Assembly: GCA_948144175.1 (NCBI GenBank)
Contig: CANXME010002654.1
Span: 1,550,001-1,614,000 of the forward strand
DNA from: Closterium sp. NIES-65
Lineage: Eukaryota; Streptophyta; Zygnematophyceae; Desmidiales; Closteriaceae
DNA length: 64,000 bases
Direction of reading: 5' to 3'
In this document: in pieces, positions 42,101 to 55,139 of the stretch
How positions within the stretch are numbered: position 1 is the stretch's first letter
Layout: each line of letters starts with the position of its first letter
Notes under the pieces: model-generated
The model's input: the letters and a program-made list of their open reading frames with translations, nothing else
The model's database searches: none
Told to the model about the DNA's origin: nothing
Program-made: the position numbers and the translations under genes

Positions 42101-43105
42101 GCTCTGCCTCCTACATCGCCTCATCCTGCAGGATGTACGAGGTCAAGTTGTCCTTGTTGAGCGTCGTCCTCGTGCTCGGCGCCATTGACAGCCGCTTCAG
42201 GAGGTTGTAGTTGCTTGAAAGTCTCTGCATGACGTGGGTGACGTACGACGTTGTCGAGTACTGCTCGCCGGCCATCCTGATGGTGGCGAGAATTCGCCGG
42301 GCTTAGTTGCAGTAGTCGGTCGCCGTCTCCTCGTCGCCCATACGTAGGTGCGTCAGCTACCCCTCTAGCTGGGCGATGAACAAGTCGTCGGTGACCTGGT
42401 AGGTCGACTCGATGAAGTGCCATGCTCGGTGGCCGGCGTCGAGGTACTTCAAGGCGATCTGCATGCCTGGCGAGCAACACCGCGAGATAGCCGTGAAGGT
42501 CAATAGCTGCACGGCGCGAAACTCCGCACGCAAGTCGGGGTCGTCCGACGTCGCCACGGTGCCTCGAGCAAAGCTGATCAGCCCGGCCATCTCCAGCTCG
42601 GGCTCGATGGCTTCTTTCCAGGTGAGTATGTCAGGTCGACCAGTGAGCGGCGGGGTGACCAAGATCCTGTCCGGCGTGAACTTGAAGTAGCCGTAGCTCG
42701 GTGCAATCCCGCCCGCCGTCACCTGGGTCGCCGACATCGGCGACATCCCACTCCGTCGACCTCCAACGTTGCCATGCGAGGAGCTTGCAGCTGCCGACGG
42801 CTGCACTCCCTGCGCCTGAAGGCCGCCGACTTCATCGGCGTGTATCACACCTCTCTGCCTTGACGTGCCTCCCGCACTATTGCCAACCTGGTCACCACCG
42901 GTGTTGACGCCCACGTCGACGCCGACCTCTGTGTTCACCGGTCAAGGAGACGCAGGTCAAGAAGGGTGCACCGTCGCCCACATGGTGCGAATGCCAGCCT
43001 CCACAACCGCCCAGAGGATCGTTCCGTACTCCTTGGCCCCATGGCGTGTCCTTGCAGAGGCGGTTTAGGAGTGGCCTGAGGCGAGGAGTACCTGAAGTCA
43101 AAGCG

Positions 43106-46100
43106 CTAAAGGACCTGCTGCACCATGTGTGACTGAATCAATGTGATGGTGCGGCGTGCTCTGTTCCGGGTGATCTGCAAGCCAAGGTAGCTGCGCAGCT
43201 CACCCACGTCTGTGCACGTGTGTCTCTTCTGCAGCTCCGACTTCACCAGGGCGAGAGCCTTAGTGTCAGCAGTGGCAAAGACCAAGTCGTCGATGTACAC
43301 AAGGATCAGCAGTGAAGTGTCGGTGCGCAGAGACAGTGACGGGTCAGCAGTCGACGGAGCAAACCCAAGAGCTGCAAGTGTCATCCTCAATGTGTCGTGC
43401 CACTCACGCGGCGCTTGACGGAGACCGTAGACTAGCCATCAGAGGCTCCACTGGGTACCAGGAGGGAACGACCCAGTGAAGCCAGGAGGGCGGCGCAACC
43501 AGATCTCCTCGTGCAGGCTGCCGTGTAAGAAAGCAGTGCTGAAGTCAAGAAAGTGAAGCTCGTAGTCAGGCTGAGCAGCAACGTGCAGCAACACCCGAAA
43601 AGTGCTCATCTTTGGGGTGGGGGAGAAGGTCTGAAAGAAGTCGACTCCCTCCCGCTGACTGAAACCTCGAGCAACGTAAAGATCTTTGAAGAAAGGCGGA
43701 GAACCTGGCGGCCGCTTCACCCTGAAAATCCACATGCCACTGACGATGTTCGCCCCAGGAGGGGGAACCTCGTCAACGTAAGTGCCTGTCAATTTCCAGG
43801 ATGCCATCTCTGCGTCCATGGTTGTTTGCCACTGAGAAGAGTACTCACCCACGATCGCCTCAGCGTAAGAGCGCGGGGTCGGGATGTCTGGTGCATCCGG
43901 GTCTCCCTCAGGGGCAAGTAGCATGGACACTCAAGGTCCTCCTGCCTGTCCTCAAGGACGTCCGTGCCAAGAGCACACTCACCCACGACGGACGGAGGAC
44001 AGACAGACTTAGACTCAGCAACAAGACTAGCGGCGTAGTCTAGACGACAGGCTGCAGCAAAGTCGGCAAGCTCAGCTACTAGGGCAGACGCAGCAGTGGA
44101 CTCAAACGACGGGTCAGTGACAACAGTGGTTAATAGACGTATGACTGTAGGGTGCTCAGTACAAAACTGGTCAGACTCAGGGTCAGCAGCAACAGGCAGA
44201 GAGGACTTAGGAGGGGACGGCAAAGGAACACAAGGCGAAGAAGAGGAAAGACGATGGACTACAAGGTGGGTGCCTGGAACAGCCTGCTGACACTGACGAG
44301 GAACACGACGACCAGAACGGACAGGCGAGACAGGACGCGACGCAGGCTCACGACGCTCAGCAAGACCTCTTGACTGCTCAGTGTAAGGAGAAGGAGCAGG
44401 CCGGGGTGAGCCAGGCTGTAACGGAAGACCACTAGACGACGGGAGGCTAAGAACCTGGCGAAGCACGGAGGCAGTTGGTGGTAAAGAGGACGGAGAAGGC
44501 GGAGCAAAGAACATACGTGGCTGCGCATCACCACCAGCACCTGCGGCTCCAACACCTTCAGCAACTCCAGCACCCCCAGCAGCTCCAGTATCTCCAGCAG
44601 CTCCAGCACCCTCAGTAGCTCCAGCACCCTCAGCAGCTCCAGTACCCTCAGCAGCTCCAGCACCCTCAGCAGAAGCACCCCCAGAATCAGCACCTCCAGT
44701 CCCAGGGTCACCAGCCTCAGTGCCTCCAGCAGCAGCACCCCCAGACCGAGGGTCTCCACCAGGAGTACCCTCAGGCTCAGCAGCTCCTCCAGCCCCAGCA
44801 GCTCCAGTACCTCCAGTACGAGCACCTCCAACACCAGCACCACTCCCAGCTACAGTAACGGCAGTAGAAGTACCTCCAGCAGCAGAGCCCCGACGGCAAC
44901 CGTGCCACTCGTGCAGCTGCTATGAGGTGAGAGGTACACGCGCACGAAGACGGGTACTCCAAGGAGATCGCGGAGCAGCAGTCTTAGCACCCCCACACTC
45001 AGCACCCCCAGGCTCCGCACACACAGGCTCAGCACCCCCAGACTCCGCACCCCCAGCCTCCTCACACACAGGCTCCGCACCCCCAGGCTCAGCACCCCCA
45101 GTCTCAACACCCCCAGGCTCCTCAGGCTTAGGCTCCGCACCCCCAGGCTCAGCACCCCCAGACACAGCACCTCGAGCAGGACCACCCCCAGCAGGACCTG
45201 AGTCACCAGTGACCTCTACAGGCGCAGGCACGGGAGGGTCTACCTGAAAAACACTTGAAGGAGCAGGACGTGGCGCGGGGAGCGGGTCTACCTGGGGAGG
45301 ACCTGGAGCGAGAAAGAGCGGCGGGGGGGGGGGGCGAGGGGCAGTGCGGTAGGGAAAGAGACGGTAAAAGTGGACGGACTCGCCAAAGGTGACGTCCTGA
45401 GACGCAAAGACACGGCACGTGGCTGGGTTGTAGAACTGCCAGCCAGGCGCGTCAGGGACAAAGCCAAGCAAGACGCAGGGAATGGCGTGAGGGGGGAGCT
45501 TGTCCGCAGTGGTATCACGAACAAAGGCACAAGCACCCCAGACACGGAAACGCGACGCATCGCCAACCTCCCCCGTCCAACGCTGTGTGGGCGGCATCTT
45601 TGGTACAGAGACACGAGGCCAGAGGTTGAGCTGATGTGCGGCGTACCTGACCGCAAACGGCCACAGAAAATGGGGGCAGCCGCATGGATCATGGAGGTAC
45701 GAGCGACCTCCATGACTAAGCCAATGCGGCGCTCAGCAACCCAATTCTGCTGCGGAGAGGCTGGAAGCGTGAACGTCTGGCGGATGCCGTGCTCCGCACA
45801 GTAGGCTGCCAAAAGGTCAGAGGAAAACTCACCACCTCTGTCCGAGTGCAGACAAAGGACAGGAAAATCCGACTGGAACTGCTCGCGGAGCTGGAGACGA
45901 ACAGCGCGGATCAAGGGGATCAAAACATCAAGGACGTCCCCCTTGCGCTGCAAGGGGAAGACCCTGGTGTAACGCGTGTAGTTGTCGACGACCAGCAGGA
46001 AGTACCGCTCGTGGCCCTCTCCACGGACGTGGGCTGGGCCCCACACGTCCAGGTGGAGAGTCTGCAATAGAGCCTCTGTGGAAGGGAACGAGGAGGAGTG

Positions 46101-48145
46101 AGGAGCGGCGCGCTGCCGCCCCTTGACACAAGGAATGCAGGGCGGCGCAGGCAAGGGTGGGAGGGCAAGCAGAGACCTGGGAAGGCCAGAGACCAGGAAG
46201 CGAGAGTGCATGCTCCGAAGGCGAGGCAAGGAGGGGTGACCAAGGCGGTGGTGCCACACGAGAGTGTCGTGCGACAGCCAGCGACACTCACACTGGGTAG
46301 CTACTTGAGCAGACGCGTACAGCTAGGGAGACAAAGGGGTGTAGCGCAACGCAGTGGTGAGGGTGTACAGACTGGACCCAGCCGCACGTATGAACGTGGC
46401 CAGGTGGCGGCCTGTCCGGGAGCATGTGCAGATTGCCACACGATGTCCTCCAGGAGTAAAGGTGTGAACCCAGTGATCCTGAAGGACGGCGTTGCTCACC
46501 AGGTTTGTAGAGAACGAGGGGAGGTGGAGACCTGACAGCTCACCAGACGGGACCGCCGAACACGTAAGCACAGTGGTGGATCGTGCAAGCACTGGGCCCC
46601 CAGAGGGGTCTGCCAGTGAGACAGGGACAGGACGACGAAGGGGAGTGACTGTGGTGCTGTCACAAAAGAAACAGCAGGAAGCACCAGAGTCAAGTGTAAA
46701 GGTGTGCAAGGCCTGACCGAACGCAGTACCAGGGAGAGCAGACTCACTAGCACCTAGGGTTGCAGGCGCTATACCTGGGTCTATACCGGGGTCAGGCGGC
46801 ACACACAAGTAACAGTCACCCTCAGCACTAACAGTCAATGCATACATGGCAGCAAAGATTACATCATAATCAAGATCAAAGATAGGTACATCACGCCTAA
46901 GCAGATCTGCCCAGTTGCGGAATTCAGCAACATCAGGAAACTTGGCGCGCCAGGCGTCGCTGAGCCGAGCAAAGCAGCGGTACTCAGTGTGAAAGCCGTT
47001 GCATGGGCGACCCTTACGGGGACCAGTGAGAATGACATAGAGGCAGCGACCAGGACCCCCAGACGCCCCACGCCCGGCATACCAATCATAAACCTACTGA
47101 GAAGAGGGGGCCTGGCGCTGCTGCTACTGCTGGCCAGCACTGGAACTCCCCTTATGGCTGGTCCCACTCCCGCCCCCACCTCCAGTGCCACCACCACTGC
47201 CTCCTCCCCCACTACCTCCGCTGCCACCTCCACCACTCCCGGTTCCACCACTGCCCCACCCACCTCCTCCACCCCCACGACCACCCCCACCACCGCCACC
47301 ACCCCCGCCGCCTCCACCACCGCTCCCGCCACCGCCACCGCCACCACCGCTGCCACCCTTGCCGCCCCTGCCACTGCCACGCTTCCCACTAGGAGCGGAA
47401 GCCGCTGCAACCTTCTCAGCACCGAGGAGGTCGACTACAGTAGTAGCTGAGGCGTAGGAGGGGCAAGAGGGGAGGGTGAGCACCCCTCAAAGAGGGGAGT
47501 GCATGGAGTGCCACGGGCAGCACCTACAGCGAGGATGTTCTTCTCTGTTGCTAGGAGCTGCGGCTCGAAGTCGGCAAGCGTGATAGTGGTAGGGTCCTTG
47601 GCGAGGAAATGGTCCCTGACCGAGCTAAGAGTGTCAGGGAGGCGAATGACGAGGATGTAGAGGGTAAAGCACAGCGGTGGGGTGTTCGTGGCTAGGAACT
47701 CGTCGCTAAGAGCGGCGCGAAAGCGGGCGTCACTAGCGCGGAGGTGAGAGATGAGGTCCTCAGCGGTGGTAAACGAGGACAGGTCGGGGAACAGGTAGGG
47801 CAGGATGAGGCGTCCTACAGCTGCAGTGGCTGGGGAGGAATAGCGCGCAACTACAGCGTCATACAGCGCCTTAGCAGTCTTGTGCTGACTAAAATGCGTG
47901 CGCTCAGTGATCAGCAGGTGGTTACGGATAGCGAGGCGCGCAGCAGCATCGTGGCTCTGCCACTGTGAGCGGTCAAGAACACGATCAGTGGCAGTAGGGG
48001 CACCGGCTGTGCCTGACGCGTGATCGAACAGAGAAACGCCGTCTTTGGCATTCGTCATAAGAAATAGCTACGGGTCGTCAAGCCAAGTGGCAAACTCTAT
48101 CGGGCGACCGTCAGGCTCAAACACGAGAACGTTAAGCGTCGCCAT
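43106..48145 (-). pseudogene. gag-pol remnant of C9
   Basis: On the minus strand: gag start MATLNVLVFEPDGRPIEFA (48145), Gly-rich tract (about 47160-47390), a zinc knuckle C-X13-C-X3-H-X4-C (about 46970-47050) and protease LDSGASCCFF (near 46690). The pre-integrase region (about 46100-46260) and integrase (LDVWGP near 46040, HSDRGGEF near 45840, SPQQN near 45755) come next. A GGAEP linker (about 44530-45190) and the RT (about 43106-43930) end what is visible. It is a broken copy. Confidence 0.8.
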
Positions 48146-48199
48146 TACAGCAGTGTAGGCAAAGGCAGCAGACCACAGCAGCTATCATGCTCACAAGTT

Positions 48200-48640
48200 A
48201 GGCTGGCGCAATGGATGCAAGGCGCAAGGCAGGCAGGCAGGCCAGCAGGCAGGCAGGCAAGCCAGTAGGCAGGCAGGCAGGCCGGCAGGTGCAAGGCAGA
48301 AGGTGCAAGGCAAGGCAGGCGCAAGTCAGGGCAGCAAGTGCGCAGGGCGAGGCGGCAGCCTGCAGGCAGGGCAGAGCGCAGCAGCGACAGGCTGCGCGGG
48401 GCTGCAAGCTGCGCGCAGCTGCGGGCTGCTCCGGGCGACGTGCTGCGCGCAGATGCAGGCTGCGCGCAGCGGCGGGCGGCGGACTGCGCGTCGCAACGGG
48501 CTGCGCGCGGCTGCAAGCTGTGCGCGGCGTCGGGTGGCAGGCTGCGGGCTGCGCCCGGCTGCAGGCGACGGGCGGCTGAGGCGGGCAGCGCGACGCACTA
48601 AGCTGCAGCGGGCCGTTCGCGAGGTGCAGCACTGGGGCGC
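48200..48640 (-). repeat. GC-rich repeat leader of C9
   Basis: As read on the plus strand, GGCAGGCAGGCAGGCAAGCC-type units (about 48225-48330) are followed by loosely repeated GCTGCGCGCAGCTGCGGGCTGC units (about 48380-48600). This is the place between gag ATG and PBS that holds other repeats in other copies. ORFs here are by-products. Confidence 0.6.
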
Positions 48641-48792
48641 GCTAAAAAAAAAAAAGAATTTTAACGGGCGCGCGCAGCCGAGGCCCGTGCGGGCAGCAGG
48701 CAAGGCAGGAAAGGCTGTAGGGGCAGACACAGGTGGGCCCGAATCTCAGGTCCTAAGGACCTATTGCTCCAGTTACCATGATAAGAATACTA

Positions 48793-48924
48793 TGTGAAAG
48801 AAAGAACGAGAATGAATTGACTATGAACGAAGTGGGTACAAATAGGAAACCCTAATTGGGTTGTACCCCCTATGGGGTACCCCACTATAGCCTACACAAA
48901 TAAGTAAGCTATAATGTTCTGACA
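48793..48924 (-). repeat. 3' LTR of copia C10
   Basis: It is 132 bp, TGTCAGAACATTATAG...TTTCACA on the minus strand, one mismatch to the 5' copy. Confidence 0.93.
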
Positions 48925-49129
48925 CACCCCCATAGGCAAAGTGGGGGAGAACAAGGGGTCACAAGACCAGTCAAGCAAAGCAAAGCAAAGCTCAGGGTGG
49001 ATCACAAAGTCACCACACATTCCGAGCACAAGTTCAAAGGCCACAAGGCCAGTTCACATGCAAGATCATATTAAGAGATAAACAAGAGTCAAGCAAGCAA
49101 GAACAAGAGTATATATAGGTGAAGGTACA

Positions 49130-52100
49130 AGCAAGGTGAAGAAGTGAGCAAGTGAGGCAAGACAGGCACAAGACCCAACTGCGTGCAGCAACGATGATGA
49201 TCACAAGGCGCAAGTGCCTTGGTGAAGACATCAGCAGTGTTGGCCTCAAAGGCCACGTACGCAAGTCGCAACTATCCACGCTGCTGTAGCTCACGAGCAA
49301 GAAAGTAGCGGAGAGCAATGTGCTTTTTCCTGTGCTCCAGTCGCTGCTCTCGACACAAAGGCCAGCATGGCCTTGTTGTCTACGTACAGGACTGGAGGAG
49401 AACGAGGCGGCTCTCCAAGGACAGTCAGCAGGTAGGTGAGCCAGCGTAACTCATGTGCAGCCATAGCCCCGGCGTAGATCTCAGCCTCACAACTGGAGCC
49501 GAGAACAGAAGACGAGCGAGTAGCCCGCCACGAAACAGAGCCGGAACCAAGGCCGAAGGAGTAACCCTGTGACGACCGCTGCGTAGCCTAGTCGTCAGCC
49601 CAAGAAGCGTCCGCGTGCTCAGTAAGGACCACTGGACTGCGCCCTCCAAGCACTAGCCCCATGCCCGATGTACTGCACAAGTAGCGCAACACCCTCTTCG
49701 CTGCAGCCATGTGCTCTGGTCGGTGTCTCCCAGGAGCAACATAGCGTGCGAGAATGCTGAGAGGGTATGCAAGGTCAGGTCGTGTGCAGGTCATCAGGTA
49801 CATGAGGCAGCCAACAAGCTCTGCATACGGGCCACTCGACTCTACGGACTCATCCGAAGGCAGAGCTGAGAGCGAGTGGCGAGTAGGCAGAGGAGTGGCC
49901 TGAGGCGAGGAGTACGTGAAGCCGAAGCGCTGAAGGACCTGCTGCACCATGTGTGACTGAGTCAGGGTAATGGTGCGGCGTGCTCTGTCCCGGGTGATCT
50001 GCAAGCCAAGGTAGCTGCGCACTTCACCCAGGTCAGTGTACGTGTGTCTCTTCTGCAGCTCGGACTTCACGTGGGCGAGTCGAGCAGTGTCCGCTGTGGC
50101 AAAGACCAAGTCGTCGACGTACACGAGGATGTAGAACTGCGGCAGAGAGGTGTAAGTGCGAAGAAACAGCGACGGGTCGGCAGTAGAAGGAGCAAACCCA
50201 AGTGCCGCAAGCGTAGTCCTCAGTGTGTCGTGCCACTCACGTGGCGCCTGGCGGAGACCGTAGACTGGACGCCGGAGACTCCACTGGGTACTAGGAGGGA
50301 AAGACCCAGTGAAGCCAGGTCGGCGACGCAGCAAGATCTCCTCGTGCAGGCTGCCCTGCAAGAAAGCTGTGCTAAAGTCGAGAGAGTGCAGCTCGTAGTC
50401 GCGGTGAGCAGCAACGTGCAGCAGTACCCGAAGAGTGGTCATCTTCGGGGTGGGGGAGAAGGTCTTAAAGTAGTCGACTCCCTGCCGCTGACTGAAGCCA
50501 CGAGCCACGTAACGCGCCTTGAAAACAGGCGGAGAGCCCGGCGGCCGCTTCACCCTCAAGATCCACAAGCCACTGACGATGTTCGACCCAAGAGGGGGAA
50601 CAGCGTCAACGTAGGTGCCTGTGGACTTTCAGGAAGCCATCTCTGCATCCATAGCTGCCTACCACTGAGAGGAGTAGGGACCCTCTATCGCCTCCGCGTA
50701 AGAGCGCGGAGTCGGGATGTCAACTGCATCCGGGTCTCCCTCAGGGGCGAGCAATACAGACGCGAGATCAGGTGAAGCGGCGGCCAGACACTGGAACTCT
50801 TCCTGCCTGTCCTCAAGGACGTCCCCCGACGGACGGAGGACAGGCAGACTCAGACTCAGCGCCAAGACTAGCAGCGTAGTCTAGACGACAGCGACCAGCA
50901 AAGTCGACAAGCTCAGTGACAAGGGCAGACGTAGCAGACGACTCGAAGGAAGGGTCAGTGACAGCAGTAGCAAGGAGACGCGTGACAGTGGGACTGGCAG
51001 CACGAAGAGAGTCCGACTCCGGGTCGGCAAGAGCAGGAAGAGAGGAAGTAGGAGGAGAAGGCAAAGGAGCACGTAGAGGAGCAGTGGACGGACGCAGAGA
51101 CATCCGGTGCGTGCCAGGGACAGGAGGAGGACGCTGACGCGAACTGCGACCACTAGTGCGTGCAATGCGAACAGGCGACGCAGGACGAGACGCAGGCTCA
51201 CGACGCTCAGTAAGACCTCCACTCGGACCAGCGTAGGGAGAAGGAGCAGGCAAAGGGGAGGCAGGCTGTAGCTGTGACTGTGACGGGACTGGCTGTGGAC
51301 CCTCTAAGGGAAGAGGAGGAGGACCAGGAGAAGGTGTCAGACCAAGAACCTGCTGCAGGAGCGGAACAAAGTACGGTCCGGGCCGCGTGGCGACGCCACA
51401 AACAGCAGGGACAGCACCAGTACCCCCAGCAGGAGTACCCGCTCCAGCGGCACCTCTAGCAGCACCTCCAGCACCCCCAGCAGCACCAGGAGCACTACCA
51501 GTCGGACCGCCAGCAGTAGTCTCAGCGCCAACACCCTTAGCAGTACAAGCCGCAGGAGAACCCTCAGGCCCAGCAGCTCCAGCACCCACAGCACGAGCAC
51601 CTCCGGGACGCGCGGCAGCTGCACCCTCTGCAGCCGAAGAACTTCTAGCACCAGCAGCACGCCTCCAGCGCCGGGCAAACCACTCACACTGATCCTGTGG
51701 GGAGAGTGGCTCTCGGCGAGACGAAGCACCTCCAGGCGGAGAACCTCCAGGCTCAGCACCCTCAGTCAAAACACCTCTAGGCGGAGCACCCCCAGTCTCA
51801 GCACCCCCAGGCTCAGCACCCCCAGGCTCAGCACCCCCAGGCTCAGTACCCCTAGGCTCAGCACCCCCAGGCTCAGCACCCCCAGGCTCAGCACCTCCAG
51901 GCTCAGCACCCCCAGACTCCGCACCCCCAGGCTCAGTACCCCCAGGCTCAGCTCCCGCAGCAGCACCAGAGTCACCTGTGACCTCGACAGGCTCGACCGC
52001 GTCTACCTGGGACACAAGTGAAGGGGCAGGACCCTGATGGGGGAGGGGGTCTACCGGGGGGGGACCTGGTACCAAGAAGAGTGGGGGCGGGGGAAGGGAA

Positions 52101-55034
52101 GGGGTGCGGTAGGGGAAGAGGCGGTAGTAGGGTACCGACTCATCGAATGTGACGTCCTGGGAGGACAAAACACGTCGAGAGGTGGGGTGGTAGAACTGCC
52201 ACCCAGGGGCGTCGGGGGGGAACCCTAGGAAGACGCAGGGAGCAGCGCGAGGGGACAGCTTATCTGCAGACAAGTCGCGGACAAACGCCCGAGATCCCCA
52301 GACCCGGAACGTCAACGCATCGCCAACTTTCCCCGTCCACAGCAGGGCGAGGGAGGTCTCCGGCCTGGAGACCCTGGGGTGGAGGTTGATCTGATGCGCC
52401 GCGTACCTGACCGCAAACGGCCACAGAAAATGGGGGGCAGCCGCATGCATCATAGACGTACGAGCGACGTCCATGACCATGCCAATGCGGCGCTCTGCAA
52501 TCCCATTTTGCTGCGGTGAGTCCGGAAGCGTGAAGGTCTCGCGGATGCCTCGCGCACGACAGAAGGCACGCAGAAGGCCAGAGGAGAACTCTCTGCCTTT
52601 GTCCGAGTGCAGACGCAACACAGGAAAGTCCGAGCCAAAGCTCTGCCTGAGCTGGAGACGAGCTGCGCGGATCCAGTCGATCAACACCTCAGTGACATCA
52701 CCCTTGCTGCGCAAGGGGAAGACTGTGGTGTAACGCGAGTAGTCGTCGACCACCAACAGGAAGTAGCGCTCGTGACCGAGTTTACGGACGCGGGCCGGGC
52801 CCCACACGTCCATCTGAAGTGTCTGCAACGGAGCCTCTGTCGGAGGAAACTGGGAGGAGTGAGGGGCAGCACGCTGGCGCCCCTCGACACAAGGGACACA
52901 GGCAGGGCCAGGGCCCTGAGGAAGGGGAGGGAGGGACCTGGGGAGACCCGACACAAGAAGACGGGAGGCCATGCCTCTGAGCCGAAGCAGAGAGGGGAGG
53001 CCAAGGCGGTGGTGCCAGAGGAGAGTCTCGTGAGACACACGGCGACACGAACAGGGGGCAGACTCAGGACCAGACCTGGACGCTGCAGCAAACACCTGAC
53101 CAGACGAAGGGACTCTACCAGACTCAGCACCGAGAGGAGAAGCAGTGGTCAGTGTGTACAAGCTCGACCCTGGCTGACGTCTAAACGTAGCCAGGTGGCG
53201 ACCTCTGCTAGCCTCTGTGCAGTGTGTCACCCGCTGACGAGCAGGAGTGAACTGGTGGACCCCCACATCCTGTAGGTCAGCATCACTCACCAGGTTCGTA
53301 GAGAACGAGGGGAGGTAAACACCAGTCAGGGTGCCAGAGGGAGCCGCCGGACACGGGAGGACTGTGGAGAACCGAGACAGGACAAGACCCCTAGAGGGAT
53401 CAGCCAGGGACACCGCAACCGGCCGACTAAGCGGCGTGAGAGTGGTGCGGTCCCGGAAAAAAGAAGCGAGACGCCCTAGAGTCAAGGGTGAAGGTGTGGG
53501 AGGCAGAAGCCGACACAGTACCTCAGAGGGCAGACCCACTAGCACTTGAGAGCACAAACAGACTGGCACCTAGAGCAGCAGCCTCATTGGCACCTGACAC
53601 AGCAGTACCAATGCCCGGGTCGGGCGGAAAGCACCAGTAACACTCACCATCATCACTAACAGTCACAGCATACATGGCAGCAAGGATAGCATCAAAGTCA
53701 AGATCAAACACAGCTACACCAGCCTTAGACAGCTCTCCCCAGCGGGGGATCTCAAAGGCCTCCGAAAACTGCTGGCACCAAGCGTCGGTCAGGCGGGCAA
53801 AGCAGTGGCGAGCGGTGTGGGTGCCCCCACACTGCTCACCCGCGCGGTCGTCAGTGCGAAGGACGTAGGCGCAGGGACCGAACGCCCCACCACGCTGACG
53901 TTGCGAGTACCACTCACGGAGCTGCTGAGGGGCGGGGACGTCGCGAGAGCGCTGCTGCTGCTGCTGCTGCTGCAGGCGCTGACCACCCCCAGTGCCGCTC
54001 CTCTGGGACGAGCCACTCCGACCACCTCCACCACCGCCACCCCCGCCTCCACTGCCACCGCCGCCACCGCCACCCTCGCCCCCGCCGCCCCCACTGCCTC
54101 CTCCGCCACCACCTCTGCCGCCACCTGCGCCTCCACCGCCGCCACCAGGACCTCCACCCCCGCCTCCACCCCCACCGCCACCCCCACTCCCCCCGCCGCC
54201 TCCACCTCCTCCGCCACCGCCCCCGCTAGCTCCACCCGCTCCCTTGCCCCCCTTGATCCTGCCAGAGCGGCGCCTACCGCTGGGGGCAGACGCCGCACCG
54301 ACCGACTCTAAACCAACGAGGTCGGCCGCAGCAGCAGAGGCGTCAGAGGGTAGCAGGGGGGAAGGAGAACACCCCTCAAAGATGGGGGTGCGCGGGTCAC
54401 CACGAGAGGCCCCTACAGCGACTATGCTCTTCTCGGCCGCTAGCAAGGACTTCTCAAGGAGGTCGACAGTGAGGGTGGTGGGACGGACAGAGAGAAACTG
54501 GTCCCTAACAGCACAAAGGGACTGAGGGAGACAAGTGACTAGGAAGTAGAGGGTGATGTACATGGGAGGGGGGTTTTCGGCGAGGAAGGCAGCAAGAAGC
54601 GCAGCTTGGTAGCGAGTGTCACTAGCGCGAAGGTGGATAAAGAGGTCAGTGACTGTGGGAAAGGCAGCAAGGTCAGGGAAGAGGTACGATAGCATGAGGC
54701 GGCTCAGTGTAGCAGTGGAAGGGGAGGAGTAGCGCGCAACTATAGCGTCGTACAAGGCCTGAGCGGTCTTGCACTGACTAAAGTGTGCACGCTCGGAGGA
54801 AGGGAGGTGGCGACGCACAGCAAGACGTGCAGCAGCATCGCGTGTGGCCCACTTGGAGCGAACAATGGGGTCATCATCAGCAGGAGGAGCACGGACAGCG
54901 CCAGAGACAAAGTCAAAGAGAGAAACCTCATCGATCGCATCGCACAGTAAGTACAGCTGTAGGTTCTCAATCCAGACTGCAAAGTCAATGGCGCGACCCT
55001 CAGCGTCAAAATTCAGGACACTGGGGGTGGCCAT
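49130..55034 (-). pseudogene. gag-pol of C10, nearly complete
   Basis: On the minus strand: gag from MATPSVLNFDAEGRAIDFA (55034), Gly-rich tract (about 53990-54240), a knuckle with C-X13-C-X3-H-X4-C (about 53800-53880), protease neighbourhood (about 53460) and the pre-integrase HHCC region (about 52900-53060). Integrase (MDVWGP near 52810, the second acidic residue near 52600, NGIAERR near 52500) leads to a GGAEP repeat linker (about 51740-51960). RT with YVDD (near 50120) and RNase H (to about 49130) follow. Two long open frames cover 50813-53569 and 53523-55142. It is broken a few times, so expression as one polyprotein is unlikely. Confidence 0.85.
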
Positions 55035-55139
55035 TGTAGTAGCTGACAGTCTCACCGGGCAGGAAGAGTCGGGTAGCACAGCGACACAGCAACATGCCAG
55101 CACAGCAGCTGCGCCGGCCCAGGAGCAGTAGGAGCCCCA

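Larger units (their letters stand above)
36547..42938 (-). pseudogene. gag-pol remnant of C7
   Basis: On the minus strand: gag (about 42120-42940), CCHC knuckle CLCGDPDHLSFEC (near 41890) and protease with LDSGCSHHLMG (near 41560). The pre-integrase region (near 41150) and integrase (VHIDLCGPF near 40970, RSDQGEEF near 40775, PQQNGMAKREM near 40670) follow. An acidic linker leads to RT (about 39180-39550 and continuing left of C8 from 37430) and RNase H (YVDANDAS near 37040, SSTESEYVAATEA near 36910, LRVDNKSAI near 36800). It is broken; the C8 insertion lies within RT. Confidence 0.8.
36416..43066 (-). mobile_element. Copia element C7, a second copia lineage, broken
   Basis: A minus-strand copia whose proteins differ clearly from the C4 group: a canonical CCHC knuckle, a DSGCSHH protease and a distinct RNase H. 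It is interrupted by C8 (37430-39180). The probable 3' LTR lies to the left. At the right the sequence ends near 43066, against the RT of C9, and no 5' LTR is seen. It has roughly half a dozen breaks besides the nested insertion. Its position in the middle of C9-type sequence suggests it arrived after C9, though the missing end prevents proof. Confidence 0.75.
43067..48792 (-). mobile_element. Copia element C9, broken, 5' LTR split by later insertions
   Basis: A minus-strand copia of the C4 group from RT (about 43070) through gag (48145), leader and PBS (TGGTAACTGGAGC, ending at 48778) into its 5' LTR. That LTR lies in three pieces: 48779-48792, 56173-56200 and 60236-60327, together about 134 bp. 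Young copia C10 and hAT2 separate them. RNase H and the 3' LTR are not seen; the left side stops at C7. It carries about seven breaks besides the insertions. It is older than both C10 and hAT2. Confidence 0.8.
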
